64,000 nucleotides of DNA from Spirochaetaceae bacterium (GCA_020632655.1 JACKFD010000011.1:1-64000); one strand, 5' to 3'; positions 32,337 to 41,782 are shown, counted from the stretch's first letter. Notes: generated from the sequence alone by a model not told the origin. Made by a program: numbers and translations.

Positions 32337-34079
32337 TCAGCGCGCCGCCTCTCCCGCGTAGACCGTGCGCCCCTTTGCGATCGTCTCGACGATCGGGATG
32401 TCGCTGATCGCCTGGACCGGCACCTCGCGCGGATCGGCGCCCAGCACGACGAGGTCCGCCTGCTTGCCGACCGTGATCGAGCCCTTCCGATCCTCCTCGA
32501 AGTAGGCGTAGGCTGCGCCGAGGGTGACCGCGTGAAGGGCCTCCTCGACCGTGATCCGCTCGTCGGCGCCGAGCACGAAGCCGCTGCGTGTTCGGCGGTC
32601 GACGGCGGCCTCGATCAGCCGCATCACGTCGGGCGGCACGACGGGCGCGTCGTTGTGGATGTTGATGTGGAGGCCCCGGTCGAGAGCCGAGCGGAGCGGG
32701 CTGATGGCGAGGGCGCGGGCGTCGCCGAAGCTCACGCGATGCCAGTCGCCCCAGAAGAAGCAATGCGACGCGAAGAAGGAAGGCACGATGCCGAGGGCGG
32801 CCATGCGGTCGAGCTGGTCCTTCCCTGTCAGCTGGGCGTGGATCGTGACGGAGCGATGGTCGGGACGCTCGTCGACGGCAAGTGCGCCGATCGCGCCGTC
32901 GACGCCGTCGATCATGAGCTCGATCGCGGCGTCACCGTTCGCATGGGCAATGTAGGGGATGCCGGCGTCGATCAGGCGCTTCGCGTGGAAGCGGTAGTGC
33001 TCGGGCTCGAGGATCGGGTAGGCGACGTAGTCGGGGGGCGCGCCCGGCGGCCCCTCCGCGTAGGGCTCGCGCAGCCAGGCCGTGCGACCCTGGGGCGAGC
33101 CGTCGAGGGCGAACTTCACGCCTGCCACCCGGAAGCCGTTCGCGTAGTCACGCGCGTAGCCGATCGATTCGAGGGACACGTCGCGCTCGAAGGTATTGCC
33201 GACAAGATAGGCCGCGACATCGACGGGTAGCGGGCGTGCGGCGGCGAGACCGCGCAGCCCCTGGATCAGCTCGGGCGCCGCCGCGCCCTCCTGGATCGTC
33301 GTGATCCCGTAGCGGGTGTTGTAGTCGATCGCCGCCTGCACGAGACGCGGGAAGGCCTCGGGCGTCATGGCCTTGGCGAACTCGCGATGGAAGGCCGCCT
33401 GGGCCGCGTTCTCCTCGAGCACGCCATTCGGGATCGTCGTGCCGGGTCGACGCCGGACATGACCACCCGGCGGATCCGGCATCCCCTCGCGATAGCCGAA
33501 GCGCTCGAGCGCCGCGGAGTTCGCCGTCGCGAGATGCCCCGAGACGTGCACGAGCACGATCGGATGCTCGGTCGAGGCGCGTTCGAGATCGTCGCGGTCC
33601 GGATGCCGCCCTTCCGCGAGCAGCGAGTCGTCGTAGCCGTAGCCCGCGACCATCTCGCCCGGCGGGATCGCGAGGGTCTCGATCCGCTCGCGCAGCGCCT
33701 GCACGATGTCCTCGACCGACTCCATCGGCCCGACGGGCGGCGACGACGCGTTCAGCAGATCGACGTAGACCATCGCGAGGGAGAGATGTCCATGCGCGTC
33801 GATGAAGCCCGGGACGAGCGCCCGGTCGCCGAGCTCGACGACCCGCGTCGCCTCGCCGATCAGCCCCGACACGTCGCGCCGCGACCCGACGGCGACGATC
33901 GTGTCGCCGCGCACGGCGACGGCCGAGGCGCCCTCGGTCGCGGGATCGACGGTGAGAATGTGGTCGCCGATCAGGACGAGATCAGCCGGGGGCGATCCGG
34001 AATCGGTTCCGGTCGGTGCACCGGCGCAGGCCGCGGTGAGGACGGTCGTCAGGATCAGCAGTCCGAGGTCGATTCGCAT
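32337..34079 (-). CDS. YtcJ-like amidohydrolase lipoprotein
   Basis: The 580-residue protein starts with a lipobox-type signal (LLILTTVLTAAC). It then has the composite amidohydrolase layout: an N-terminal beta part (ADLVLIGDHILTVDP), the metal-binding GFIDAHGHLS (HxH), HVSGHLATANSAALERFG, YIAHANGDAAI, HAQLTGKDQ, INIHNDAPVVPP and a C-terminal KGSITVGKQADLVVL. This is the amidohydrolase-3 group, whose members deacylate or hydrolyse N-formyl and other amides. Export to the periplasm as a lipoprotein is predicted. Two LLM oxidoreductase genes follow on the same strand. Confidence 0.9.
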   Translation of the reverse strand: MRIDLGLLILTTVLTAACAGAPTGTDSGSPPADLVLIGDHILTVDPATEGASAVAVRGDTIVAVGSRRDVSGLIGEATRVVELGDRALVPGFIDAHGHLSLAMVYVDLLNASSPPVGPMESVEDIVQALRERIETLAIPPGEMVAGYGYDDSLLAEGRHPDRDDLERASTEHPIVLVHVSGHLATANSAALERFGYREGMPDPPGGHVRRRPGTTIPNGVLEENAAQAAFHREFAKAMTPEAFPRLVQAAIDYNTRYGITTIQEGAAAPELIQGLRGLAAARPLPVDVAAYLVGNTFERDVSLESIGYARDYANGFRVAGVKFALDGSPQGRTAWLREPYAEGPPGAPPDYVAYPILEPEHYRFHAKRLIDAGIPYIAHANGDAAIELMIDGVDGAIGALAVDERPDHRSVTIHAQLTGKDQLDRMAALGIVPSFFASHCFFWGDWHRVSFGDARALAISPLRSALDRGLHINIHNDAPVVPPDVMRLIEAAVDRRTRSGFVLGADERITVEEALHAVTLGAAYAYFEEDRKGSITVGKQADLVVLGADPREVPVQAISDIPIVETIAKGRTVYAGEAAR

Positions 34080-34250
34080 CACGAGAGCGATCCTCCGCAG
34101 GGGGCGATGCCGGGACGCCCGGGGACGCAGCAGCATAGCGTCTCGGCCGCGCCAGCTGGCCCGAGCGACCGCTGACCCGCGGATTTCCGACCGGGATCCT
34201 CCGAACGCTCTGTTAGGATGCGGATCCGCCGACATTTCGTGGGAGGTCAC

Positions 34251-34988
34251 GTGGACGTTCGGACCCGGCTCTTCGCCTTCGCCAGCCTGCTCATCTTCTC
34301 CGCCGTCGCCTGCGCCAAGCCTCCGCCGAAGCACGAGTACACGCTCCTCCCGGGCCAGGCGCACGGACCCGGGATGCGAAGCGCGCTCGTGGCCCCTCTG
34401 AATGCGACCCTCGACCGACCGAAGGGACTCGAAGTCGCGGACGAGCGGATCGACGCCCTCCTCGACGCACACCTCGAGTCGAAGGGGCTCTCGGTCACAC
34501 GAGCCTCCGCAAGCGATTTCCGACGTGCGGCAAGCCTGGCCGCTCGACGTGTCGAGAAGGAGCGCCTCACGGCTTCCACGGGGACGGTCTCGAGTGAGAT
34601 CTCCTTCGAGGAGCTCGTGCCCGTGATCTTCGAGATCCTCGAGGTCGAGCCCGATCTGCTCATCCTACCGAATGTCGTGATGCGCCACGCCTCTGCGAAT
34701 GGCGGCAGCACCTTTCGATGGGACGGTGTGCGACGGCGCGAGACCGGTTCTGCGAGTGGAAGTTTCACGGGGGAAGGGTTCGAGGTGTCGTCGCTCTTCG
34801 TCGCGGCCTATCGCGCCGATGGGACCAGGGTCTTTTCCGGCTTCGGCGGACTCGACACGATCTACGAGTTCGTCTGGGCCAAGCGGGGCATGGAGCTGCG
34901 TCAGGATCGACTCCAGAACGAGGAGTACCTCGCCGAGGGCGTCTGCATCGCCTTCTACCCCTTCTTTGGCGAGGACGAGCGCTGCTGA
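34251..34988 (+). CDS. Lipoprotein of unknown function
   Basis: The 245-residue protein has a signal with lipobox FSAVAC and then a mixed alpha/beta domain: SALVAPLNATLDRPKGLEVADERIDALLDAHLESKGLSV, VEPDLLILPNVVMRHASANG, SSLFVAAYRADGTRVFSGFGGLDTIYEF. The layout recalls periplasmic lipoproteins of the TolB-N/CsgG-like or GNA1162 type, but I cannot assign a family. GTG 34251 follows GGGAGGT; an ATG at 34218 is also in frame. It converges on the S9 peptidase gene. Confidence 0.78.
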   Translation: MDVRTRLFAFASLLIFSAVACAKPPPKHEYTLLPGQAHGPGMRSALVAPLNATLDRPKGLEVADERIDALLDAHLESKGLSVTRASASDFRRAASLAARRVEKERLTASTGTVSSEISFEELVPVIFEILEVEPDLLILPNVVMRHASANGGSTFRWDGVRRRETGSASGSFTGEGFEVSSLFVAAYRADGTRVFSGFGGLDTIYEFVWAKRGMELRQDRLQNEEYLAEGVCIAFYPFFGEDERC

Positions 34989-35038
34989 GCCCGCCGATCC
35001 CGATCCGCACGGGGTCTCCGCCACGCCGACTCCCGCTG

Positions 35039-37075
35039 TCAGGGCCCGATTCGGATCGTCGAGATCGGGTCCCTCTCCGCGTCGGCACGAACCGGAGGAT
35101 CGGGTAGATAGGGCTGATCGGACATGAGGTGACGCGTCAGGAATCGGCGCACGGATCGTGCGACGATGACCGCCTCGTTTCTGCGATAGCCATGCTCCAT
35201 TCCCTCGATCAGGAGCTCCTCCCACTCGGCGCCATAGAGGTCGAGCATGAGTGCCATCCGATGGGCATGGTCGACGTCTACTCGGCGATCCTTCGTACCG
35301 TGGATCAAGAAGACCGGCTGCTGGATCCGATCGGCATGATAGGCGGGCGAGGATTCGATGAGCCGATCGCGCTCGGTCTCGGGATCCCCGATCCACTCGG
35401 CATCGATCTCGAGCGCACGCTTCGAGTCCGCCGTATCGCTCGAGTCCGAGATGAGTGGGAGATCGCTCACCCCCATGATGCTGACGGCGCATTGGTAGCG
35501 ACCCGGAAATCGGATCAGGCTCGCGAGCGCCGAGAAACCGCCGTAGCTCGCGCCGACGATGCAGACCCGACCGCCGTCGATTTCCGAAAGCGACGTCGCG
35601 TGGGCAACCGCCACTTCGATGTCGTCTTCGATGCCACGGGCGAGCTCCCGCTTGCCCGCGCGCACGAACTCCCGACCGAAGCCGCCGGACCCCCGGAAGT
35701 TGACCTCGAGAACGGCGTAGCCCCAGCTTGCCAGGTACTGCACGAAGGCGTCGTAGCCGCGGTCGTCACGGAGCTCGAAGGGACCACCGTGTGGATGCAC
35801 GACGAGCGGGGCTCCACCGTCCCCCGGCGAGGAACGCGGACGCGTGAGATACGCCTCGATCCGGATGCCGTCCGTCGACTCGACCGTGAACACCTCGCTC
35901 GCCGATAGCTGGGATCGATCGACTTCGTTGGCCTCGCGAGCCATCGCAAAGACGCCGTCCTGGCGACGATCGCCGACATAGTAGGCCCCGGGCTCCGTCT
36001 CGCTTGCGAGCCGGAAGGCGAAGCGATTTCCGTCGGCGCTCAACCCGAGGAGCTCTGCACGTTCCCGCCCCGGCTTCGCATGCAGCTCCTCCGCGACTCG
36101 GCGTGAGAAGTCATCGAAGAGCTCCACGTGCCGGCGACCAGCGAGGTCGTACTCGACTCCGATCACGGCTCGAGTGTCGACGTCGTAGCGGATGTCGACG
36201 AGGTCCACGTCCGGCCGCCGGAAGACGACACGTCCGAACTCGCCGGTGTCGGGATCGAGCTCGTGCAGGCCGATCGTGTCCTCGCCCGCATGGGCCAGTA
36301 CGAGAAGCTTCTCCCCGCGCTCGTCGAGGCCTGCGGGCTGGATCACCTCTCCTTCCTTCTTGGCGTCGAACTCGCGGATCGGGAACGAGTCGATCCGCCC
36401 ACCCGTCCCGGCGTAGATCCGATACTGCTCGTCCTTCCGCATCCAGACGGCACGCGGCCGGCCGGCTCCGTCGACGATCCAGCCGTAGGCCTCGCCGCGA
36501 CGTGACGCAAGCTCGCGTCCAGGGAGGACTGCGACGCCGCGCGTCGTCCGCTCGGTTCCGAACGCCATCAGCTCCTCGAGCGGAGTCCGCTGGAGCGAGG
36601 CCTTGCCGTAATGGTTGAAGGCCCAGATCACTTCGCCGTCGACCAGCGGCAGGGGATCGATGAGGCCGCCCGGGAGTGCCCGCTTGCTCGTCCTTCCTTG
36701 GATGCGTCCCCCGTCCGCGGACAATCGGATCCACACGTACGCATGACGGCCCGCCTCGTCGGCGACGAGGGCCAGGAGCTGGTCACGCCCCACCCACCAG
36801 ATTGCACGGACCGCACCCTCGATCGCCAGGACCGGCTCCACCTGCGATCGTCCCCAATGCTGTGCGAGGACCCCCGACCGCTTGCCACGCTCTCCGATCG
36901 CCGCGACCCACTCACCGTCGGGCGAGACGAGAACGCTGCGCACGCCCGCTGCGTAGTGGAAATTCTCGGCCGATTCCCCCGCCACGAGCTCGCCCGCGAC
37001 CAGGACGAGCCCCACCAGCAGGAGGAGTCCCGTCCAGCCGCCCCGCCCCATCCGCGGTTCGCCCTCCGTGCTCAT
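35039..37075 (-). CDS. Exported S9 family prolyl-oligopeptidase-like peptidase
   Basis: The 678-residue protein has a signal anchor (WTGLLLLVGLVLVAGELVAG), a beta-propeller part with VRSVLVSPDGEWVAAIG, and a C-terminal alpha/beta-hydrolase domain. The catalytic elbow is GASYGGFS, the acidic residue is in GTKDRRVD and the histidine in GMEHGY; LVVHPHGGP supplies the oxyanion region. This matches dipeptidyl-peptidase/acylaminoacyl-peptidase-like S9 enzymes. The ATG overlaps the stop of the upstream lipoprotein gene by four bases, so the two are translationally coupled. Confidence 0.92.
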   Translation of the reverse strand: MSTEGEPRMGRGGWTGLLLLVGLVLVAGELVAGESAENFHYAAGVRSVLVSPDGEWVAAIGERGKRSGVLAQHWGRSQVEPVLAIEGAVRAIWWVGRDQLLALVADEAGRHAYVWIRLSADGGRIQGRTSKRALPGGLIDPLPLVDGEVIWAFNHYGKASLQRTPLEELMAFGTERTTRGVAVLPGRELASRRGEAYGWIVDGAGRPRAVWMRKDEQYRIYAGTGGRIDSFPIREFDAKKEGEVIQPAGLDERGEKLLVLAHAGEDTIGLHELDPDTGEFGRVVFRRPDVDLVDIRYDVDTRAVIGVEYDLAGRRHVELFDDFSRRVAEELHAKPGRERAELLGLSADGNRFAFRLASETEPGAYYVGDRRQDGVFAMAREANEVDRSQLSASEVFTVESTDGIRIEAYLTRPRSSPGDGGAPLVVHPHGGPFELRDDRGYDAFVQYLASWGYAVLEVNFRGSGGFGREFVRAGKRELARGIEDDIEVAVAHATSLSEIDGGRVCIVGASYGGFSALASLIRFPGRYQCAVSIMGVSDLPLISDSSDTADSKRALEIDAEWIGDPETERDRLIESSPAYHADRIQQPVFLIHGTKDRRVDVDHAHRMALMLDLYGAEWEELLIEGMEHGYRRNEAVIVARSVRRFLTRHLMSDQPYLPDPPVRADAERDPISTIRIGP

Positions 37076-37698
37076 CCTTCGCTCCCGTCCCCACTGGCCG
37101 CCCGGACGCGCCGTCGCTCCCGCGAGTAGTGCTCGAGGAAGCCGTCTCCGCTCGACCCGCCGTAATGGAGCGGGAACCGGTCGATCAGGTCGGGGCTCGT
37201 CTCGAGGAGCGAGCGCACTGCCATCGCCGAGTGGTTCCGATTGCGCAGGCTCATCCAGCCGTACGAGCCCGACGCGAGGATCTTCGCCACGAGCAGCTCA
37301 CCCGCGTAGCTGAGATGGCCGGCACGGATCTCCACCTCGAACTCGCGGTCGTTCTCGAGGTCGATCCTGCGCGGGTCGTGCAGCGCGAGGCGCCCGTCGT
37401 CGCCCCGCAGCTCGATGCGCGTCCACTCGTAGCTTCCCGCCGGCAACCGTACGACGAAGAGATGGCGGCCGATGGGCAGGTTGCTCGCGATCTCCCGATC
37501 CGAGAGCAGCAGCCGCTCGATCGGGACCTCGCTGTCGACATGCACCACGAAGAGCCCCTCGTCCTCCGCGAGCACGAGTCCGCCGCCGTCGGTCACGACG
37601 GGCGGGGGCCCCGATCCGGCGCAGCCCGCGAGCCATGCGACGAGCAGGGAGAGGTGCAGGATGGAGCGGAGACCCGGGCGCGTGCGGGGCGGCGTCAT
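37072..37698 (-). CDS. Lipoprotein coupled to S9 peptidase
   Basis: The 208-residue protein has the lipobox VAWLAGC near residue 26, then a compact beta-rich part (GLFVVHVDSEVPIERLLLSDREI, RHLFVVRLPAGSYEWTRIELRG, EFEVEIRAGHLSYAGELLVAKI) and a basic C-terminus. The strand pattern resembles small carbohydrate- or peptide-binding beta-sandwiches such as DUF2846-like lipoproteins, which I cannot confirm. Its stop and the peptidase start share TCAT/ATGA (37072-37075). A shared role in periplasmic peptide processing is inference from coupling. Confidence 0.78.
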   Translation of the reverse strand: MTPPRTRPGLRSILHLSLLVAWLAGCAGSGPPPVVTDGGGLVLAEDEGLFVVHVDSEVPIERLLLSDREIASNLPIGRHLFVVRLPAGSYEWTRIELRGDDGRLALHDPRRIDLENDREFEVEIRAGHLSYAGELLVAKILASGSYGWMSLRNRNHSAMAVRSLLETSPDLIDRFPLHYGGSSGDGFLEHYSRERRRVRAASGDGSEG

Positions 37699-37863
37699 GC
37701 GACTAAACTAGCGTGCCTCCGGACCGGATCGACGCCCCGGATCGAGACCCCTCCGTCAATTGGTTGTGCCCGATCGGAATCGGACCGCCCCTTCGCCCCG
37801 ACGAGCTCGCCGACGCCTCTTCCCGATCCCCAAACACCATCTCCATCGCCGCCCGGAGCCCCC

Positions 37864-39609
37864 ATGCCGATCGACCTCCTCCTCCGCCACGCCGACCTCG
37901 CCGACGGAACCGGCTCCCCGCTCCGCCGCGCCGACCTCGCCGTCGAAGGCGATCGCATCACGGCGATCGAGGCGCCCGGGGCGATCGACCCCGGCCGCGC
38001 CGCCCTCGTGATCGACGCCGAAGGCCGGCTCGTCACTCCCGGCTTCATCGACCCCCACACGCACTACGACGGTCAGGCGACCTGGGACGATCGCCTCGCC
38101 CCCTCCTGCGAGCACGGCGTGTCGACAGTCGTGATGGGCAACTGCGGGGTCGGCTTCGCGCCCGTGCGCGCGAGCGATCGCGCCGTGCTGATCGACCTGA
38201 TGGAAGGCGTCGAGGACATCCCCGGCTCGGCGCTGCACGACGGGATCCGATGGGCCTGGGAGGGATTCCCCGAGTACCTCGACGCGCTCGACCGGATGCC
38301 GCGCAGCCTCGACGTCGCGGCCCAGCTGCCCCACGGCGCGCTGCGCACCTTCGCCCTCGGCGCGGGCGCGGATCCGAACGCACCCGCCTCGGCGGAGCAG
38401 ATCCGCACGATGGCCGCCCTCGCCCGCGAGGCGGCGGAGGCCGGGGCGATCGCCTTCTCGAGCAATCGCATCGCACTCCACACGTCGACCTCGGGCGAGG
38501 CCGTGCCCGGCACCTTCGCCGAGACGCGCGAGATCGCGGCGATCCTGCACGGCCTGCGCGAGGGCGGCTGCTCGCTCTTCCAGGTCGTGCCGGCCGGACT
38601 GATGGGCGAGGACCCGGACGGCTTCCGCCGCGAGGTCGAGCTCTATCGCACACTCAGCCTCGAGACCGGCTGCACGATCGTCTTCACGATCGCCCAGAAC
38701 AACGTGCAGCCCGGCCTCTGGCGCGAGATCTTCGCCCGAGCCGACGCGGCGAACGCCGAAGGCGCCAGGCTCGTGCCCATGACGATCAATCGGCCCGGCG
38801 GCCTGCTCCTCTCCTGGGACACCTTCCATCCCTTCAGCGACCGCAAGAGCTACGTCGAGGTCGCCGACCGCCCGCTCGCCGAACGGGTCGCCCTGCTGCG
38901 CGATCCTTCCCGTCGCGCGCGGATCGTCTCGGAGCCGATCGAGACGCCGATGTTCGAGCACGCGCATCGCATCATCACGAGCAGCCTCGGCAGCACCTAC
39001 CTCCCGACGACGCCGTCGCTCGCCGAGCCCGATCCGGCCGCGAGCCTCGCCGCGCGCCAACGCAAGACGAACGCAACGGCCGACGAAGTCGTCTACGACG
39101 CGCTCTGCGACGCGGCCGAGGCGATGGGCGGTTCGGGCTTCCTGCACGTCTACATGGGCAACTACGCCGAGGGCAGCCTCGACGTCGTGCACGAGATGAT
39201 CTCGCGACCGGGCACCCTCGTCGGCGGCGGCGACGGCGGCGCGCACGTGACCGTGATCTGCGACGCGAGCTACCCGACCTACATGCTCGAGCACTGGGTG
39301 CGGGAACGCACCCGCGGACCGCGCATCCCGATCGAGACCGCGATCCGCAAGCTCACGCGGGATCCCGCCGAGCTCTACGGCTTCTGCGACCGCGGCATCA
39401 TCGAGGTCGGCCGCCGCGCGGACCTGAACGTGATCGACCGCGAGCGGATCGGTCTCGAGGCGCCGCGCATCGAGCACGACCTGCCGAGCGGCGCGCCGCG
39501 CCTGCTCCAGGGCGCACACGGCTTCGAAGCGACGATCGTCGCGGGCGCGGTCACGAGCCGCGAGGGCCGCGACACGGGCGCCCGCCCCGGCCGACTCGCG
39601 CGACGCTAG
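37864..39609 (+). CDS. N-acyl-D-amino-acid deacylase-like amidohydrolase
   Basis: The 581-residue protein opens with IDLLLRHADLADGTGSPLRRADLAVEGDRI, then VTPGFIDPHTHYDGQATWDDRLAPSCEHGVSTVVMGNCGVGFAPV, the D-aminoacylase/dihydroorotase signature with the metal-binding HTH. The C-terminal SGFLHVYMGNYAEGSLDVV, GGDGGAHVTVICDAS and RRADLNVIDRERI complete the fold. The family deacylates N-acyl-D-amino acids or related amides. It lacks a signal peptide, so it is cytoplasmic. Confidence 0.92.
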   Translation: MPIDLLLRHADLADGTGSPLRRADLAVEGDRITAIEAPGAIDPGRAALVIDAEGRLVTPGFIDPHTHYDGQATWDDRLAPSCEHGVSTVVMGNCGVGFAPVRASDRAVLIDLMEGVEDIPGSALHDGIRWAWEGFPEYLDALDRMPRSLDVAAQLPHGALRTFALGAGADPNAPASAEQIRTMAALAREAAEAGAIAFSSNRIALHTSTSGEAVPGTFAETREIAAILHGLREGGCSLFQVVPAGLMGEDPDGFRREVELYRTLSLETGCTIVFTIAQNNVQPGLWREIFARADAANAEGARLVPMTINRPGGLLLSWDTFHPFSDRKSYVEVADRPLAERVALLRDPSRRARIVSEPIETPMFEHAHRIITSSLGSTYLPTTPSLAEPDPAASLAARQRKTNATADEVVYDALCDAAEAMGGSGFLHVYMGNYAEGSLDVVHEMISRPGTLVGGGDGGAHVTVICDASYPTYMLEHWVRERTRGPRIPIETAIRKLTRDPAELYGFCDRGIIEVGRRADLNVIDRERIGLEAPRIEHDLPSGAPRLLQGAHGFEATIVAGAVTSREGRDTGARPGRLARR

Positions 39610-39683
39610 TCCGACCCAACTCCCCGTTCCGGAAGCGCTTTCCCGATCGCCCCCCGGTCACGGCCCTGCCCCATCCTCGCTTC

Positions 39684-39944
39684 ATGGCAGGCGAATCGGG
39701 CTCGCGACGAAGGCTTCCGCGAGAGAGCTTCGTGATCTGGCTCGATCGATCCTCGCACTCCGCTGCGGAGCTGCAGGGCGAGATCGAGCGGACGTCGACA
39801 TCGGAGCGTATGCGCTTCGAGTCGGGCATCCGGCTCCTCGAGATCCTCGCCGCCTCCCGACCGCAGGCGGGCGCGTCGCCCGCCGAGCGGTCGACCGACC
39901 TGCCGGAGCCGACCGTACGGCTCGATCGGGAGGATCCGTCATGA
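39684..39944 (+). CDS. Small hypothetical protein coupled to PEP-CTERM gene
   Basis: This 86-residue protein has no signal peptide. Its core reads FVIWLDRSS, then a stretch with LQGEIERTSTSERMRFESG and IRLLEIL, a compact pattern that recalls short bacterial proteins of the form xGxIE-x-E-xxRF-xxLL. The C-terminal 30 residues are Ser/Pro/Ala-rich and probably disordered. Its stop and the ATG of the next gene overlap as ATGA, which argues that it is translated. I do not recognise a named family. Confidence 0.6.
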   Translation: MAGESGSRRRLPRESFVIWLDRSSHSAAELQGEIERTSTSERMRFESGIRLLEILAASRPQAGASPAERSTDLPEPTVRLDREDPS

Positions 39945-40801
39945 CACACGAAACCCGGAGAGCGGGTGGAGGGCGCCGGGTGGTCCGGCTCCTCTTCGCC
40001 TCGACTCTGCTCCTGTCGGCCGCAGCACCGGCCGTCGCCCAATGGGTCTACGTCCCGGACGGCGCGATCGAGGCGAGCGGCGTGTTCCTCACGCCACGCG
40101 ACCTCGTGAACGACTCCGGCGCGGGCCCGCTCTCGGCCGTCCCCGTCGCCGGACTGCCCGAGACGAGCGGCCTCGCGGCCTACGAGGCCGACTCGAACGG
40201 CGACACGCTCTTCGTCCCTCGCATCGCCATCGAGCTCCCGGGCCCGACCTACGCGATGCGACAGGACGTCGTGCGGGCTACCGGCGCGGGCCTGGTCCTC
40301 GAGCTCGATGGGAGTGCGGCAGGTGTTCCGCAAAGCGTTGCGATCGACGCCCTGGCCCGCACGGCCTCGGGCGAGCTGCTGCTCTCCTTCGACACGAGCG
40401 TCGAGCTGCCGGGGCTCTTCGTCGACGACGAGGATCTCGTGCTCTGGAACGGCGCGGGCTTCGCGCCCTTCTTCGATGGGTCGGCGGAGGGCGTACCGAC
40501 TGCACTCGACGTCGATGCAGCGAGCTACGACCCGGTCGGGAATCGGCTTCGACTCTCCTTCGACACGCCGGGCGAGGTCGGCGGCATCTCCTTCGAGGAC
40601 GAGGATCTGCTCGAGCTCGATCGCAGCTCGGGCGTCTGGTCCCTCGCCTTCGACGGCTCGGCGCGGGATCCCGCGCTCGCCGCGACCGACATCGTGGCCG
40701 TGCCCGAGCCGGGCGTAGTGCTGCCGGTCGCCGCCGGCGCGGCGCTCCTCGCAGGTCTCCGCGCGCGCGTTCGCGCGGAGCGTCGTCCGGCCACCGCTTG
40801 A
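39941..40801 (+). CDS. PEP-CTERM exported protein, unknown function
   Basis: The 286-residue protein has a signal peptide (LLFASTLLLSAAAPAVAQ), a beta-rich middle with three similar segments (VLELDGSAAGVPQSVAIDAL, APFFDGSAEGVPTALDVDA and LAFDGSARDPALAATDIV), and the tail VPEPGVV, a hydrophobic helix and RARVRAERR. The tail is a PEP-CTERM sorting signal. The repeat of about 70 residues, with LLSFDTSVELPG and LRLSFDTPGEVGG, suggests a duplicated beta domain. Enzymatic function is not visible. It overlaps the preceding small gene. Confidence 0.82.
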   Translation: MTHETRRAGGGRRVVRLLFASTLLLSAAAPAVAQWVYVPDGAIEASGVFLTPRDLVNDSGAGPLSAVPVAGLPETSGLAAYEADSNGDTLFVPRIAIELPGPTYAMRQDVVRATGAGLVLELDGSAAGVPQSVAIDALARTASGELLLSFDTSVELPGLFVDDEDLVLWNGAGFAPFFDGSAEGVPTALDVDAASYDPVGNRLRLSFDTPGEVGGISFEDEDLLELDRSSGVWSLAFDGSARDPALAATDIVAVPEPGVVLPVAAGAALLAGLRARVRAERRPATA

Positions 40802-40884
40802 ATCGACCCGGAAGTCACCGGGCGCGACTCGCCTCCGAGAACCATGCGCCGACGCCGAGCGGCCGACGCGCCAGGGAGAACGAC

Positions 40885-41712
40885 ATGACCTTTCGAATCG
40901 GAACTCCGTCCCCCTCCTTCCGCCACGTCTCGACCGCAGGCCTGCTCGCCTGCCTGGCGAGCCTCCTGCTGGTCGCGTCCGGTGCGTCCGCCCAGGGCTT
41001 CATCGAGATCAACCAGGCCGTCGTCGATGCGAATGGCGGCTTCCCCTACGTCATTACGGCGCCCGGCAGCTACCGGCTCACGGGCAACCTGATCAAGACC
41101 GGCGCCGACGGGAGCGTGAACGCGATCGAGATCGACTCCTCGAACGTCGACCTTGATCTCCGCGGCTTCTTCATGGCGGGCCCGGGGACCTGCACCCGGA
41201 ACCCCTCCACCTACGCCGTGACCTGCACGGGCCACGTCCCGGGCCAGGGTGTCCTCGTCTCGGTCGGGAGCAACGACGTCACGATCCGCAGCGGCATCAT
41301 CAAGGGCTTCTTCAACGGCGTCGTCTCCTCGGCCCTCGGCACCCGCGCGGACTCGCTCAGCGTGAACGAGCATGCCTTCGTGGGCGTCCAGCTCTTCGGC
41401 GACGGGAGCGAGGTCCAGAACGTGAGCGCCCAGCGCAACGGCACGAGCGGGATCACGGTCCAGAACCACAGCCACGTGACCCAGTGCAACGCGTCGCAGA
41501 ACGACGACTACGGCGTCCTCGCCAACCTCAACAGCAGTGTCGATCGCAGCTACGCGATGGGCAATCGGCTCGGCGGCATGTCGCTCAACCCGACGGCGAC
41601 CTTCTTCCTCAACAGCGTGCTCGACAACCTCGGCACCGATCCCGTCTTCTCGGGCATCGACGGCGGCGGCAACATCTGCACGAACGCGGCCGGATCGGCC
41701 GCGGGCTGCTGA
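40885..41712 (+). CDS. Exported right-handed beta-helix protein
   Basis: The 275-residue protein has a signal peptide ending at GASAQG and then YVITAPGSYRLTGNL, EIDSSNVDLDLRGFFMAG and repeated short rungs (VSVGSNDVTIRSGIIKGFFNGV, SLSVNEHAFVGVQLFG, VQNVSAQRNGTSGITVQNHSHVTQCNASQNDDYGVLA). This is the pectate-lyase-like beta-helix pattern common in exported proteins of myxobacteria-like genomes. No catalytic site is clear. AGGGAGA lies before ATG 40885. Confidence 0.85.
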   Translation: MTFRIGTPSPSFRHVSTAGLLACLASLLLVASGASAQGFIEINQAVVDANGGFPYVITAPGSYRLTGNLIKTGADGSVNAIEIDSSNVDLDLRGFFMAGPGTCTRNPSTYAVTCTGHVPGQGVLVSVGSNDVTIRSGIIKGFFNGVVSSALGTRADSLSVNEHAFVGVQLFGDGSEVQNVSAQRNGTSGITVQNHSHVTQCNASQNDDYGVLANLNSSVDRSYAMGNRLGGMSLNPTATFFLNSVLDNLGTDPVFSGIDGGGNICTNAAGSAAGC

Positions 41713-41735
41713 CACGCACGACGAGGCCTCGCGAG

Positions 41736-41782
41736 GACGAGCGCCGATCGGACCGGGCTGCCCGGCCGGTCGGCGCCTCGTC
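41736..41782. terminator. Long imperfect hairpin between convergent genes
   Basis: The two arms pair over 21 base pairs with only two single-base bulges (A at 41752, C at 41777) around the loop CTG: GACGAG pairs with CTCGTC at the base and CCGGG with CCCGG at the tip. It lies 24 bases after the beta-helix gene stop and about 50 bases before the stop of the facing PhyH gene, so it could end transcription in both directions. No T-tract follows. Confidence 0.6.
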
